A stretch of 58,702 nucleotides of DNA from Deltaproteobacteria bacterium (GCA_019310385.1 JAFDEK010000006.1:1-58702), one strand, 5' to 3'. Shown: positions 18,023 through 26,862, counted from the stretch's first letter. The notes: a model not told the origin generated them from the letters alone. Made by a program: numbers and translations.

Positions 18023-19582
18023 ATGACGGCGGACCCCAGCAGCGCGGATCAGACCAGAGCTCCCGCTGCGAATACAGGAGCCCCGGCGGGCTGGATGGTG
18101 GCCGCCGCCTGGCTGCTCACCTTCGTGCTCGCCTATGTGTTCTGGGGAAGGCTCCTGGGCATCGCAATCGAGGGCGTCGACTTCACCTACGTATCGAAGC
18201 TGCCCCTCCTGCCGCCGGCTCTCGCCTTGCTGACCGCCATCGCAATGACGGTCCGCTGGACAGGCGCGCCCCGAAGGACCGGCGGAGAATCCATCGGCGA
18301 AGAAGGCCAGGGCCCGTCGGCGACGCCCAGCGGACGGCGCCGCTTCCTCGTGAGTGCCTCGGCGAGCGCCGCGGGCATCGTGGGCGCCGGAGCCGCCGCG
18401 TTCAGCCGCAACACCGGCTGGGCCACCGTGACGGGCCCCTCGATCCAGCCCGAGGTGCCCAACAAGGCTGACGCGCCCCGCGCCGAGTGGGGGGGCGCGA
18501 GAGTCGAGCGCTATCGGCGCCTGGGGCGCACGGACTTCATGGTCTCCGACATTTCACTGGGCTCCTCCAAGCTGCCGACGACGCGGGAGGACGCCGTGCG
18601 CCTGGCCCGCGGCGCCATCGAGCGCGGTGTCAACTACATCGACACCGCCCCGGACTACTCCAACGCCGGATCCGAGCTCGCCCTGGGCGAGGCCATGAAG
18701 GGCCAACGGGACAAGATCTTCCTCGCCACCAAGTTCTGCACGCCCAAGGGCCACATCCCCACCGGCAGCTCGGTCGCGACCTACATGGAGGTCGTGGAGG
18801 AGAGCCTGAAGCGGCTGCAGACCGACTACGTGGACCTCGTCCACATCCACTCCTGCGACAGCCTCGCGCGCCTGATGGACCCCAATGTCCACGAGGCCTT
18901 CGACCGCTTGAGGGAGCAGGGCAAGGCGCGCTTTCTGGGCGTCTCCACCCACACGCCCGGTCTCGAGGCCATCGCGAGCCAGGCCATGGAGAGCGATCGC
19001 TTCGACGTGATGATGCTCGCCTACCACCACGGAGCGTGGCCGAACCAGGTCGCCCTCATCGACCGGGCGGCCAAGCAGGACGTCGCCGTCGTGGCCATGA
19101 AGACCCTCAAGGGCGCCCGGCACCAGGGCCTGCTGGAGCAGCGCGCCGAGGCCGACTCCTATACCCAGGCCGCCTTCAAGTGGGTGCTGGGAAACCCCAA
19201 CGTCGCGTGCCTGGTGATCTCCTTCCGCGAGTGGTCGAACCTCGACGAGTACCTCTATGCATCGGGAAAGCGTGTCGACGAGAGCGACATCGCCCTGCTG
19301 CAGAAGTACGACGGGCTCAACGCCGGACGCCACTGCTACCAGCACTGCGGCGCGTGCCTGCCCAGCTGCCCCGAGCAGCTCCCCATCGACGACATCCTGC
19401 GCCACCGCATGTACTTCGAGGACTACCAGGACGAGAAGGAGGCCATGCGCCTCTACTCCATGCTCGAACGCCAGGCCGATCGCTGCCTCGGCTGCAGCGC
19501 CCCCTGCACCGGCGCCTGCCCCCACGGCATCCCCATCCAGCACCGCCTCCTCTCCACCCACCACCTCCTCACCCCCGCATAA
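18023..19582 (+). CDS. Membrane-anchored aldo/keto reductase with Tat-like motif and ferredoxin cysteines
   Basis: 519 residues. Two hydrophobic segments come first (about 24-46 and 60-77). A twin-arginine-like GRRRFLVSASASAAG follows at 104-118 with an alanine-rich stretch. The AKR barrel (about 150-430) has DTAPDYSNAGSE for the catalytic Asp/Tyr, LATKF for the Lys and LVHIHS for the His. The C-terminus carries two cysteine clusters, CYQHCGACLPSCP and CLGCSAPCTGACPHG, fitting one or two 4Fe-4S clusters as in the ferredoxin-type AKRs. The ATG follows GGGAAGGAG within a purine-rich stretch. The stop codon overlaps the REP-like element. An internal start before the RR motif (for example Met75) cannot be excluded. 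Confidence 0.8.
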   Translation: MTADPSSADQTRAPAANTGAPAGWMVAAAWLLTFVLAYVFWGRLLGIAIEGVDFTYVSKLPLLPPALALLTAIAMTVRWTGAPRRTGGESIGEEGQGPSATPSGRRRFLVSASASAAGIVGAGAAAFSRNTGWATVTGPSIQPEVPNKADAPRAEWGGARVERYRRLGRTDFMVSDISLGSSKLPTTREDAVRLARGAIERGVNYIDTAPDYSNAGSELALGEAMKGQRDKIFLATKFCTPKGHIPTGSSVATYMEVVEESLKRLQTDYVDLVHIHSCDSLARLMDPNVHEAFDRLREQGKARFLGVSTHTPGLEAIASQAMESDRFDVMMLAYHHGAWPNQVALIDRAAKQDVAVVAMKTLKGARHQGLLEQRAEADSYTQAAFKWVLGNPNVACLVISFREWSNLDEYLYASGKRVDESDIALLQKYDGLNAGRHCYQHCGACLPSCPEQLPIDDILRHRMYFEDYQDEKEAMRLYSMLERQADRCLGCSAPCTGACPHGIPIQHRLLSTHHLLTPA

Positions 19583-19645
19583 CGCAAGCAGGGGGACGGT
19601 CCTTAACGGAAGGTCGGCACCGACCTTCCGTTAAGGACCGTCCCC
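19580..19645. repeat. REP-like palindrome between convergent genes
   Basis: A perfect 26-bp inverted repeat (19592-19617 with 19620-19645, 2-base loop) with the core GGGGACGGTCCTTAACGG, preceded by AACGCAAG that begins in the TAA stop of the aldo-keto reductase gene. It lies between two convergent genes and could act as a bidirectional terminator or mRNA stabiliser. A second copy is at 42913-43021. Confidence 0.85.
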
Positions 19646-19661
19646 ACCCCTTCCGTTGGGT

Positions 19662-20456
19662 TCAGGATCCCGGCATTCCCTGGATCTGGCGCCCTGCGGT
19701 GTTCCCGCTGTCGACCGCATAGTCGGCGCCTGTGCAGGAAGCGGCGGCGTCCGAGGCAAGGAAGGCAATCATCTCCGCGATGTCGCCCACCCGCTCGTCG
19801 TTGGAGCGGCTCTGCTGATTGGGAAGCAGCGGGTGCATGAAGCTCTGGGCGAGTGTGGCGTCGATGCCCTCCGGAACGAAGGGCGCGATCATTTCGGCGC
19901 TTCCCTGCTCGGGGCAGACCGCGTTGACGCGGATGCCGAAGCGTCCGAGCTCGATGGCGGCGACCCGCGTCATGCCCCGGATCGCCCACTTGCTCGCCGA
20001 GTAGGCGATCAGACCGTTCTTCGCCCAGCAGCCGTCCACCGAAGAGATGTTGACGATGGAGCCACCCTCCCCGCTGCGCATGGGCTCCACGACCGAGCGG
20101 ATGCCCAGGAAGGTGCCGATCTGATTCACCCGTACGATGCGCTCGTAGTCGGCGAGCGTAGTCTCCTCGATAGCGCACATGTGAAGAAGGCCGGCGTTGT
20201 TCACCAGGATATCGAGCCCGCCGAAGTGGTGCAGGGTTTCCTCGACCGCGTGGGACCAATCGGCCTCGGAGCCGACGTCGAGGTGCAGCGCAAGGGCCCG
20301 CTCACCGAGGGTGCTCGCCACCTTTTCCGCCGCCTCGTCGCTGACGTCCGCGATGACCACGCGTGCGCCCTCCGCGACGAAGAGCCGGGCCGTCGCTTCC
20401 CCGGTTCCCCGGGCCGCCCCGGTCACGACCGCAACCTTGCCCTCGAGTCTTCCCAT
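19662..20456 (-). CDS. SDR family oxidoreductase, hydroxysteroid-dehydrogenase-like
   Basis: 264 residues. TGAARGTG cofactor motif (12-19), VNNAG (85-89), catalytic S139 in NISSVDG, Y152 and K156 in YSASK. The N-terminus and spacing resemble the 3-alpha/20-beta-hydroxysteroid dehydrogenase group. The C-terminal part lacks the usual final GG; it reads AVDSGNTAGRQIQG. The ATG at 20456 follows GGGAGGG. A TACAAT -10 lies on this strand near 20514-20519. It converges on the REP-like palindrome. Confidence 0.85.
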   Translation of the reverse strand: MGRLEGKVAVVTGAARGTGEATARLFVAEGARVVIADVSDEAAEKVASTLGERALALHLDVGSEADWSHAVEETLHHFGGLDILVNNAGLLHMCAIEETTLADYERIVRVNQIGTFLGIRSVVEPMRSGEGGSIVNISSVDGCWAKNGLIAYSASKWAIRGMTRVAAIELGRFGIRVNAVCPEQGSAEMIAPFVPEGIDATLAQSFMHPLLPNQQSRSNDERVGDIAEMIAFLASDAAASCTGADYAVDSGNTAGRQIQGMPGS

Positions 20457-20808
20457 GGTGGCCCTCCCCTCTTCTCGATTCCCGTTCTCGATTTCGCAGC
20501 AACGAGAGGATACGATTGTACCGCCATCGGCGATCCGGACGCACTCGACGAGATCGACCCGGGGGAGGGCACGGAGAAAGACACGGAGAAGTCCATGCGC
20601 CTCTTCACTTCGATCGGCCTGCTCACCCTGGCGCTCGAAATCGCGGCGCCGGGCCGCAGCGAAAAGCCCCCCCCCGCCCCGGAGCGCCCCAACAGCATCG
20701 GGATGAAGGTCCATCGCTACGCGACCGAGCCCGGGGCGGCGTAGCCCGCAGCGTCGGGGACCGGCAGATCGCATCCCGGCCGCCGGGATTGTCGTCTACA
20801 CTGTCGCG
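20457..20808. other. 352-base intergenic region with a possible small ORF
   Basis: It holds the probable promoter of the SDR (reverse strand), a 12-bp purine tandem repeat (20570-20593) and an ORF of 49 codons on the + strand. Near its end lies the TACACT -10 of the second DUF3604 gene (20797-20802), 6 bases before that gene's ATG. Nothing else recognised. Confidence 0.5.
20595..20744 (+). CDS. Possible small secreted peptide (49 residues)
   Basis: The ORF starts with a signal-peptide-like stretch (MRLFTSIGLLTLALEIAAPG) and continues with a proline-rich tail (PPPAPERPN). It has a usable ribosome site GGAGAAG supplied by a 12-bp tandem repeat that ends one base before the ATG. No relatives are recalled, and the composition is not decisive. 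It could equally be noise ahead of the DUF3604 gene. Confidence 0.25.
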   Translation: MRLFTSIGLLTLALEIAAPGRSEKPPPAPERPNSIGMKVHRYATEPGAA

Positions 20809-23010
20809 ATGGCGGCCAGGACTCACGTGGGGCCCCTGATCGTGGCCAGCACCGTTCTCGTATCGCTACACATCGCTAGCTGCAGCGGCGAGCATCAGGG
20901 CCCCGGCGATCCGACACCTATCCGTGTCCCCGCCCGCGTAGTCACCGAGCGAAGCGCACGACAGATCGAAGTCGCCGGGGCCGACGCGAAGCAGATTCTC
21001 TTCGGCGATCTCCACGTCCACACCACCTTCTCGCCCGACGCCTTTCTGATCAGCCTGCCCATGATGGGCGGCGAGGGCGCCCATCCTCCCGCGGACGCCT
21101 GCGACTACGCGCGCTTCTGCTCGGCCCTCGATTTCTGGAGCATCAACGATCACGCCGAGGGCGTCTCGCCGCAGCACTGGCAGGAGAGCATCGAGTCCAT
21201 TGGCCAGTGCAACGCCCTGGCCGGGGATCCGGCGAATCCCGACATGGTCTCCTTCCTCGGCTGGGAGTGGACCCAGGTCGGGACCACGCCGGAGCGGCAC
21301 TTCGGCCACAAGAACGTGGTCCTGCGCGACTTCGCGGCCGATAGGGTGCCGCGGCGCCCCATCGCCGCCCCGCGGCCAGAGTTCCGCGTGCCGCTGATGC
21401 CCATGGTGGGCCGCGTTCTTCTGCCCCTGCGCTACTTCGGCGAGCGACAGCGCTTCTACGACTACTTCCTCTACCAGAAAGAGGTCGAGGCGACCCGCGC
21501 CTGTGTGCCCGAGGTCGACACGCGTGATCTTCCGCCGGACTGCCACGAGATCGCGCGGGATCCCGCCGAGCTCTTCGCCAAGCTCGATCAGTGGGGCTTT
21601 CCCAGCCTCGTGATTCCCCACGGCACGAGCTGGGGGCTGATGACGCCGGCCCTCAGCAGCTGGGACGTGCAGCTGGACCAGCGCCATCCCCGAGAGAGCC
21701 TCTTCGAGATCTACTCGGGCCACGGCAGCTCGGAGGAGTACCGCCCCTGGCGCGCCGCGGACCTGGACAGCAGCGGCGAGCTCGTCTGCCCCGCGCCCGG
21801 CGAGGGCTACGAGCCCTGCTGCTGGCGCGCGGGCGAGATCATCCGCAGCCGCTGCGAAGAGCCCGGCAGTGCGCTGTGCGAGCAACGGGTGGCCGCGGCG
21901 CAGAAGCACTACGTGGCGGCGGGGGTGGCGGGACACAATACCGTGCCGGGCGCGACCGTCGAGGACTGGGGGCAGTGCGGCCAGTGCAGCGATTGCTTCC
22001 TGCCGGCTTTCAACCTGCGGCCCGCCATGTCGGGCCAGTTCGCCCTCGCGACCGGCTTCGCCTTCGGGTTCATCGGCTCCAGCGACAGCCACACGGCCCG
22101 CGGCGGCAACGGCTTCAAGGAACACGCACGGCGCGGGCTCACCGAGGGTCGCGGTCCCCTGGGCGCGGCAGGCCGCATGGTGGCCGGCAACAGCGAGCCG
22201 GCACCCGAGTCCGTGCCCGTCGTGGTCAGCGAGCTTCCCCTGCAGAAGCGCCGGTACACCGAGCGCGGCGCCTCCTTCCTGGTGACGGGGGGCCTGGCGG
22301 CCCTTCACTCCACCGGTCGCGACCGGGAGGCAGTCTTCGAGAGCCTCGAGCGACGCGAGGTGTACGGGACCTCGGGCGATCGCATCCTGCTCTGGTTCGA
22401 CCTGCTCAACGGGCCCGGCGGCACGGCACCCATGGGCGCCGAGGTGTCGCGCATGGCGACTGCACCGCGCTTCCGCGTCGCCGCGGCGGGCGCCTTCGAG
22501 CAGCGGCCCGGGTGCCCGGCCCACGTCCGCGAGGCGCTCTCCCCCGAGCGGATCCACAGCCTGTGTCTCGACGAGTGCTACAACCCAGCAGACCGGCGGC
22601 GGCGCATCACCCGCATCGAGGTGGTGCGCATCCGCCCCGGAGAGGGCGCAATGGACGGCGCGAAGGGCGGCATGCAGGGCGGCATAGAGGGTGGTGTGGG
22701 CGAGCGCATCGAGGATCCCTGGCGCGTGCTTCCCTGCCCCAGCGACGCCGAGGGATGCCGCGTCGTGTTCGAGGACCCGGACTTCCTGGATGCCGGGCGC
22801 CGCAGCGCATATTACGTGCGCGCCATTCAAGAGCCCACCCAGGCCGTCAACGGCGACGGGCTGCGCTGTGAGGTCGACGCGCGGGGCCAGTGTGTGCGGG
22901 TGCGCCCCTGCTTCCCTGACGAACGCACTCCCTTCGACGACGACTGTCTGGGTGAGGTCGAGGAGCGTGCGTGGTCGTCGCCGATCTTCATCACGCCCGT
23001 CTCTGGCTGA
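20809..23010 (+). CDS. DUF3604 domain lipoprotein (second paralogue)
   Basis: 733 residues. A signal peptide ends in the lipobox IASC, so the protein is probably lipid-anchored. The DUF3604 start motif LFGDLHVHTTFSPDAF is followed by LDFWSINDHAEG, FPSLVIPHGTSWG and GSSDSHTARGGNG, ending ERAWSSPIFITPV as in the paralogue at 10720. It contains many cysteines (for example QCGQCSDCF) and a glycine/methionine-rich repeat insert (GAMDGAKGGMQGGIEGG) encoded by short tandem repeats. The ATG has no ribosome site and lies 6 bases after TACACT. It sits 34 bases upstream of the metallo-hydrolase gene, probably one transcript. Confidence 0.85.
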   Translation: MAARTHVGPLIVASTVLVSLHIASCSGEHQGPGDPTPIRVPARVVTERSARQIEVAGADAKQILFGDLHVHTTFSPDAFLISLPMMGGEGAHPPADACDYARFCSALDFWSINDHAEGVSPQHWQESIESIGQCNALAGDPANPDMVSFLGWEWTQVGTTPERHFGHKNVVLRDFAADRVPRRPIAAPRPEFRVPLMPMVGRVLLPLRYFGERQRFYDYFLYQKEVEATRACVPEVDTRDLPPDCHEIARDPAELFAKLDQWGFPSLVIPHGTSWGLMTPALSSWDVQLDQRHPRESLFEIYSGHGSSEEYRPWRAADLDSSGELVCPAPGEGYEPCCWRAGEIIRSRCEEPGSALCEQRVAAAQKHYVAAGVAGHNTVPGATVEDWGQCGQCSDCFLPAFNLRPAMSGQFALATGFAFGFIGSSDSHTARGGNGFKEHARRGLTEGRGPLGAAGRMVAGNSEPAPESVPVVVSELPLQKRRYTERGASFLVTGGLAALHSTGRDREAVFESLERREVYGTSGDRILLWFDLLNGPGGTAPMGAEVSRMATAPRFRVAAAGAFEQRPGCPAHVREALSPERIHSLCLDECYNPADRRRRITRIEVVRIRPGEGAMDGAKGGMQGGIEGGVGERIEDPWRVLPCPSDAEGCRVVFEDPDFLDAGRRSAYYVRAIQEPTQAVNGDGLRCEVDARGQCVRVRPCFPDERTPFDDDCLGEVEERAWSSPIFITPVSG

Positions 23011-23044
23011 GCGGCCTACCCCAAGGTGCACAAGGAGGAAGATC

Positions 23045-24475
23045 ATGTCTGAGCAACCCAAGTCGCGATTACCGTGGGCACTGGCACTCCCAGCGCGGGT
23101 CCTGCTCGTCGCTGGGGCGGCCTTCGCCCTCCTCTCTTGCGATGACACCCGGCAGGAGGTGGAGCGGCGAGCGGCGGAGGTCATTGGCGAGGCCGCCACA
23201 GCCCGCCTCACCGGATCGGGCGAGGGGATGGAGCGCGCGGCGGACCTCATCAACATCCCCGTCGAAGTGCGCCCCCTCGCCGAAGGCGTCTACCAGGCTC
23301 GCGGCGTCGCCAACACCCACATGGTCGCGACCGATGAGGGGAAGGTGGTCTTCGACACGGGCTTCGCCCTGCAGGCGGCGAAGCAACGTCGGCTCCTCCA
23401 GGAGACCGTCCCCGACGGCCCCGTCACCCACGTGATCTTGAGCCACTCCCACGCTGATCACAGCGGAGGCACCCGGTTCTGGCTGGAGGACGGCGTGGAG
23501 ATCGTGGCCCATCAGGAGTTTCCCGAGGAGCAGCGTTACCTCAAGGAGCTCGAGCCCTACCTCCACTACCGCAACCGAACCCTCTTCCCCTTCATACCCG
23601 AGAAGCCGCCGAACATCGGCTTCCTGCGGTACGGCGGCATCGAGCCGACGATCCTGGTCGGCAACGGCGAGCCCTATCGCTTCGAGCTCGGCGGCACCCG
23701 CTTCGAGGTGATCGGCACCCCGGGCGCCGAGGGCGCCGACAACCTGGTCCTGTGGCTGCCGGAACAGAAGATCCTGTTCAGCGGCGACTTCTTTGGTCCG
23801 AACTTCCCGCAGTTCCCCAACGTCTTCACCATGCGCGGCGAGAAGATCCGCAAGCCCATCGAGTACATCCACTCGCTGAATCGGGTCATCGCGCTCGAGC
23901 CCGAGATGATCGTGCCCAGCCACAACGATCCCATCACCGGGCGCGAGAAGATCCGTGCCGATCTCGTCCGCATGCGCGACGCCGTGCAGTACGTCCACGA
24001 CGCAATCATCGCCGGCATGAACGCGGGCAAGACCGTCCACGAGCTGATGGCCGAGATCACCCTGCCCCCGGAGCTGGAGCTCCGCCAGACCCACGGCCGC
24101 GTGTCCTGGGCGGTGAAGAGCATCTGGGAGTACTACGCCACCTGGTTCCACTTCGACAGCACCACCGAGCTCTACGCGGTGCCCGCCTCGACGATCTACC
24201 CCGAGCTCGTCGAGCTGGCGGGCGTGGACGCCCTGGTGGAGCGGGCGCGCCGGCACATCGCCGCGCAGGAGCCCGTTCAAGCGCTCCACCTGCTGGACAT
24301 CGCACTGGGGTCGGAGACCGACGACAGGGCCGCCCTCGAGGCGAGGCGCGCCGCCCTGCAGATCCTGCTCGACGATGCGGAGGCGGGCCTGCGCAACAGC
24401 TACGAGATCGACTGGCTGCGCTATCGGCTGCGAGAGACCGAGGAGCGGCTGGGCGCCGCTCCCGCGGCCGGCTAG
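23045..24475 (+). CDS. MBL-fold metallo-hydrolase lipoprotein, alkyl-sulfatase-like
   Basis: 476 residues. The lipobox LLSC (Cys32) follows a hydrophobic signal. The zinc motif HSHADH (134-139) is complete, with further metal ligands plausible in GTPGAEGADN and PSHNDP. The C-terminal region (about 300-476) resembles the alkyl-sulfatase dimerisation domain: HDAIIAGMNAGKTVHELM, SIWEYYATWFHFDSTTELY. It may cleave sulfate or other esters in the periplasm. The start has a perfect AAGGAGG. The stop codon TAG is itself part of the -10-like TAGACT proposed for the next gene. Confidence 0.85.
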   Translation: MSEQPKSRLPWALALPARVLLVAGAAFALLSCDDTRQEVERRAAEVIGEAATARLTGSGEGMERAADLINIPVEVRPLAEGVYQARGVANTHMVATDEGKVVFDTGFALQAAKQRRLLQETVPDGPVTHVILSHSHADHSGGTRFWLEDGVEIVAHQEFPEEQRYLKELEPYLHYRNRTLFPFIPEKPPNIGFLRYGGIEPTILVGNGEPYRFELGGTRFEVIGTPGAEGADNLVLWLPEQKILFSGDFFGPNFPQFPNVFTMRGEKIRKPIEYIHSLNRVIALEPEMIVPSHNDPITGREKIRADLVRMRDAVQYVHDAIIAGMNAGKTVHELMAEITLPPELELRQTHGRVSWAVKSIWEYYATWFHFDSTTELYAVPASTIYPELVELAGVDALVERARRHIAAQEPVQALHLLDIALGSETDDRAALEARRAALQILLDDAEAGLRNSYEIDWLRYRLRETEERLGAAPAAG

Positions 24476-24495
24476 ACTATCTGTTCCTCCCATCG
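24471..24495 (+). promoter_or_regulatory. Putative promoter block matching 1597-1617
   Basis: gctagactat, a 4-base insert ctgt, then tcctcccatcg. The TAGACT is at 24473-24478, overlapping the stop codon of the metallo-hydrolase gene and 56 bases before the acyltransferase start. Confidence 0.4.
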
Positions 24496-24533
24496 GGCGG
24501 ACGCACGTGCCTGCGACCGCTGAGGTTCGCCGC

Positions 24534-25103
24534 GTGATCCAGCTTCTGGCCCGACTCTTCCTCTCCCTGACCGGCTGGAAGTCCGAAGGCGCGCGCCCGA
24601 GGGCACGACGTTTCGTGCTGATCGCCGCGCCCCACACCTCCAACTGGGATCTCGCCTTCCTTCTGGCCTTCTCCTGGTTCTATGGGATCAAGCCCTCCTT
24701 CATGGCCAAGCACAGCCTCTTCCGCTGGCCAATGGGTCCCGTCATGCGCCTGCTCGGCGGAATCCCGATCCAGCGCCACCGCCGCGGCAACGTGGTCGAC
24801 CAGATGGCCGACACCCTGCGCGAGAGCGAAGACCTCGCCCTCACCGTACCCGCCGAGGGAACCCGGAGCTACGCGGACCATTGGAAGTCGGGCTTCTACC
24901 ACATCGCGCGCAAGGCCGAGGTTCCCATCGTCCTCAGCTTCCTGGACTACGAGCGCAAGGTCGGCGGCTTCGGCCCCGAGATCGTGCCGAGCGGCGACCT
25001 CCGGGCGGACATGAAGATCATTCGCGACTTCTACGCCGACAAGAAGGGTCGCTACCCCGAGCAGTTCAGCCCCGTGCGCCTGCCCGAGGAAGACGAGGAC
25101 TGA
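24534..25103 (+). CDS. PlsC-like 1-acylglycerol-3-phosphate acyltransferase family protein
   Basis: About 189 residues. The acyltransferase H-x4-D motif appears as APHTSNWD, the substrate region as GGIPIQRHRR, and the third motif as PAEGTRSY. A hydrophobic patch LAFLLAFSWFYGIKP suggests membrane association. The GTG at 24534 is chosen because CTGAGG lies 8 bases upstream and the protein then begins IQLLARLFLSLTGWK, as relatives do by recall; the GTG at 24507 is an alternative adding nine residues. It is convergent with the acyl-CoA dehydrogenase gene, 7 bases away. Confidence 0.8.
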   Translation: MIQLLARLFLSLTGWKSEGARPRARRFVLIAAPHTSNWDLAFLLAFSWFYGIKPSFMAKHSLFRWPMGPVMRLLGGIPIQRHRRGNVVDQMADTLRESEDLALTVPAEGTRSYADHWKSGFYHIARKAEVPIVLSFLDYERKVGGFGPEIVPSGDLRADMKIIRDFYADKKGRYPEQFSPVRLPEEDED

Positions 25104-25110
25104 GCCCCGC

Positions 25111-26256
25111 TCAGAGCCCGAGCATCTTGGCGAGATAGTGGATCATGGTCTCGTCGGCGCCGCCGCCGATGCTGATCAGGCGCGTGTCGACGAAGGCGCG
25201 GCCGGCCGCGCTCTCCTTCATGTAGCCATAGCCGCCGTGGAGCTGGATGCACTCGTCTGCGACCTTGCGTGCCATCCGCCCACACACGAGCTTCGCCATG
25301 GAGATCTCCCTGGTGGCGTCCTCGCCGGCGACCCGCTTACGCACGCAGGCATAGGTGAGCTCCCGGGCGGCGGTAATGTCCGTCATCATCTCGACGAACT
25401 TGAACTGGGTGACCTGCATCTTGCTCAGCGGCTTGCCGAAGAGCACGCGCTCCTTCGCGTACTCGACGGTTCGCTCCCACAGCAGCTGGGCCCCGGCCAC
25501 CGAAGAGACACAGGCGACCAGGCGCTCGTCCTGGAACTGCATCATCTGCTGCTGGAAGCCCCGACCGACTTCTCCGATGGTGTTGGCCACGGGAACCCGG
25601 ACCTTCTCGAAGAAGAAGAGGCCGGTGTCCGAGCCCCAGTTTCCGATTTTGTCGAGCAGGTCGTAGCGCAAGCCGGGTGAGTCGGTGGGGACGATGATCT
25701 GGGAAAAGCCGCCATGACCCGCCGCCGGGTCGGTCACCGCCAGCAGGCAGAGCCAGTCTGCGGTGGCGGCGTTGGTGATGTAGGTCTTGCTGCCGTTGAT
25801 CACCCAGTCGTCGCCTTCGCGCTGGGCCCGGGTCTTGATTCCCGCCACGTCCGAGCCGGCATCGGGCTCGGTGACCGCGATGGCGGAGACCGTCTCTCCC
25901 CGGATGGCGGGGACCAGGAATTCAGCACGCAGCGCATCGCTGCCGAACTGGTGGAGGGATGGGGTCGCCATGTCGGTGTGGACCGAGATCCCCATGCTCA
26001 CGCCGGCGTTGTCACAGCGCACGATCTCCTCGAAGAGCACGGCCGAAAAGGACCAGTCGAGGTCCGCCCCGCCCCACTTCTCGTCGTAGCGCAAGCCGAG
26101 GAACCCGAGCTCGCCCATGCGGCGGAAGAGCGCTTTGTCGATGCGCCCCATCTCGTCGAACTCGCGGGCCCGAGGCGCCAGCTCCTGGTCGACGAACTTG
26201 CGTACGGTCTGGCGAAAGGATTCGTGCTCGGGGGTGCCGAAGAGATCACTCACCAT
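25111..26256 (-). CDS. Acyl-CoA dehydrogenase
   Basis: 381 residues, the standard length. FAD-binding segments are AIAVTEPDAGSD and WVINGSKTYITNA; helical C-terminal motifs are QVTQFKFVEMMTDI and IQLHGGYGYMKE. The general base is likely the Glu in GGGADETMIHYLAK near the C-terminus. It oxidises an acyl-CoA, passing electrons to electron-transferring flavoprotein. It stands alone on this strand; the 186-base upstream gap is shared with the divergent universal stress protein gene at 26443. Confidence 0.92.
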   Translation of the reverse strand: MVSDLFGTPEHESFRQTVRKFVDQELAPRAREFDEMGRIDKALFRRMGELGFLGLRYDEKWGGADLDWSFSAVLFEEIVRCDNAGVSMGISVHTDMATPSLHQFGSDALRAEFLVPAIRGETVSAIAVTEPDAGSDVAGIKTRAQREGDDWVINGSKTYITNAATADWLCLLAVTDPAAGHGGFSQIIVPTDSPGLRYDLLDKIGNWGSDTGLFFFEKVRVPVANTIGEVGRGFQQQMMQFQDERLVACVSSVAGAQLLWERTVEYAKERVLFGKPLSKMQVTQFKFVEMMTDITAARELTYACVRKRVAGEDATREISMAKLVCGRMARKVADECIQLHGGYGYMKESAAGRAFVDTRLISIGGGADETMIHYLAKMLGL

Positions 26257-26391
26257 GCTGGGCTCCTGTGCTCGGAATGCCGCCCCGGCCTCGCTCGCCG
26301 CTGGCAGTCGTAGGAAGACGCTTGTCTGTCGTCAACGAGTTGTTTAGCCTCGGCTAGCGAGGACCCGTCTTGGGGGGCCGCCCAGAGGGCC

Positions 26392-26439
26392 GAGAGAAGA
26401 GCTGAGAGAAGAGTCGAGAGAAGAGTCAAGAGGAGAGTC
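26392..26439 (+). repeat. Four 12-bp purine repeats abutting a start codon
   Basis: Units GAGAGAAGAGCT, GAGAGAAGAGTC, GAGAGAAGAGTC and AAGAGGAGAGTC run without gaps and end 3 bases before the ATG at 26443. The last unit holds the AGGAG ribosome site. Confidence 0.9.
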
Positions 26440-26442
26440 GAC

Positions 26443-26862
26443 ATGTTCCGCAAGATCCTGGTTCCCGTCAGTCTGAACGAGCGCGCGAGCGAGATCGCCG
26501 AGGCCGCTGCGGAGCTTGCGCAGCAACACTCGGCCTCCCTCACGCTGCTTCACGTAATCGAAGAGATCGAAGATCTCGACGGAGACGAGACCGAGAGCTT
26601 CTACGAGGGCCTGCGCGAGCGGGCGGAGGCGAGCCTGGACAGCTGGGCGGCCAAGCTCGCGGAACGCGGCCTGGAGGTCGAACGCGAGGTGCTCATCGGC
26701 AAGCGGGGGCCCGCCATCGTGCGTCGCGCCGAATCCCTGGGCTGCGACCTCGTCGTCGTCGGATCCCACAAGGTCGATCCCGACGATCCCACCCGCAGCC
26801 TCGGCACCACGAGCCATCAGGTTGCCCTCATGGCTGGCTGCCACGTCCTGCTCGTGCGGTAG
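26443..26862 (+). CDS. Universal stress protein (UspA family), single domain
   Basis: 139 residues: strand-turn FRKILVPVS, helix, LTLLHVIEE, and CDLVVVGSHK. The ATP-binding G-x2-G-x9-G(S/T) loop is altered (GSHKVDPDDPTRSLGTTS), so nucleotide binding is uncertain. The N-terminal aspartate usual after the first strand is replaced (VPVSLNE). The ribosome site lies inside a 12-bp tandem repeat array. The 3' end overlaps the convergent PAP2 phosphatase gene by 35 bases. Confidence 0.85.
   Translation: MFRKILVPVSLNERASEIAEAAAELAQQHSASLTLLHVIEEIEDLDGDETESFYEGLRERAEASLDSWAAKLAERGLEVEREVLIGKRGPAIVRRAESLGCDLVVVGSHKVDPDDPTRSLGTTSHQVALMAGCHVLLVR

Noticed and set aside
19592-19645. The perfect hairpin as a plain intrinsic terminator
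   Set aside because: It lacks a T-run and the same core recurs at 42913 in a composite form, so a repeat element explains it better, though it may also stop transcription.
20866-23256. A 796-codon open frame on the minus strand opposite the DUF3604 gene
   Set aside because: It mirrors the strong codon bias of the real gene, has no ribosome site or recognisable motif, and overlaps a well-supported lipoprotein gene.
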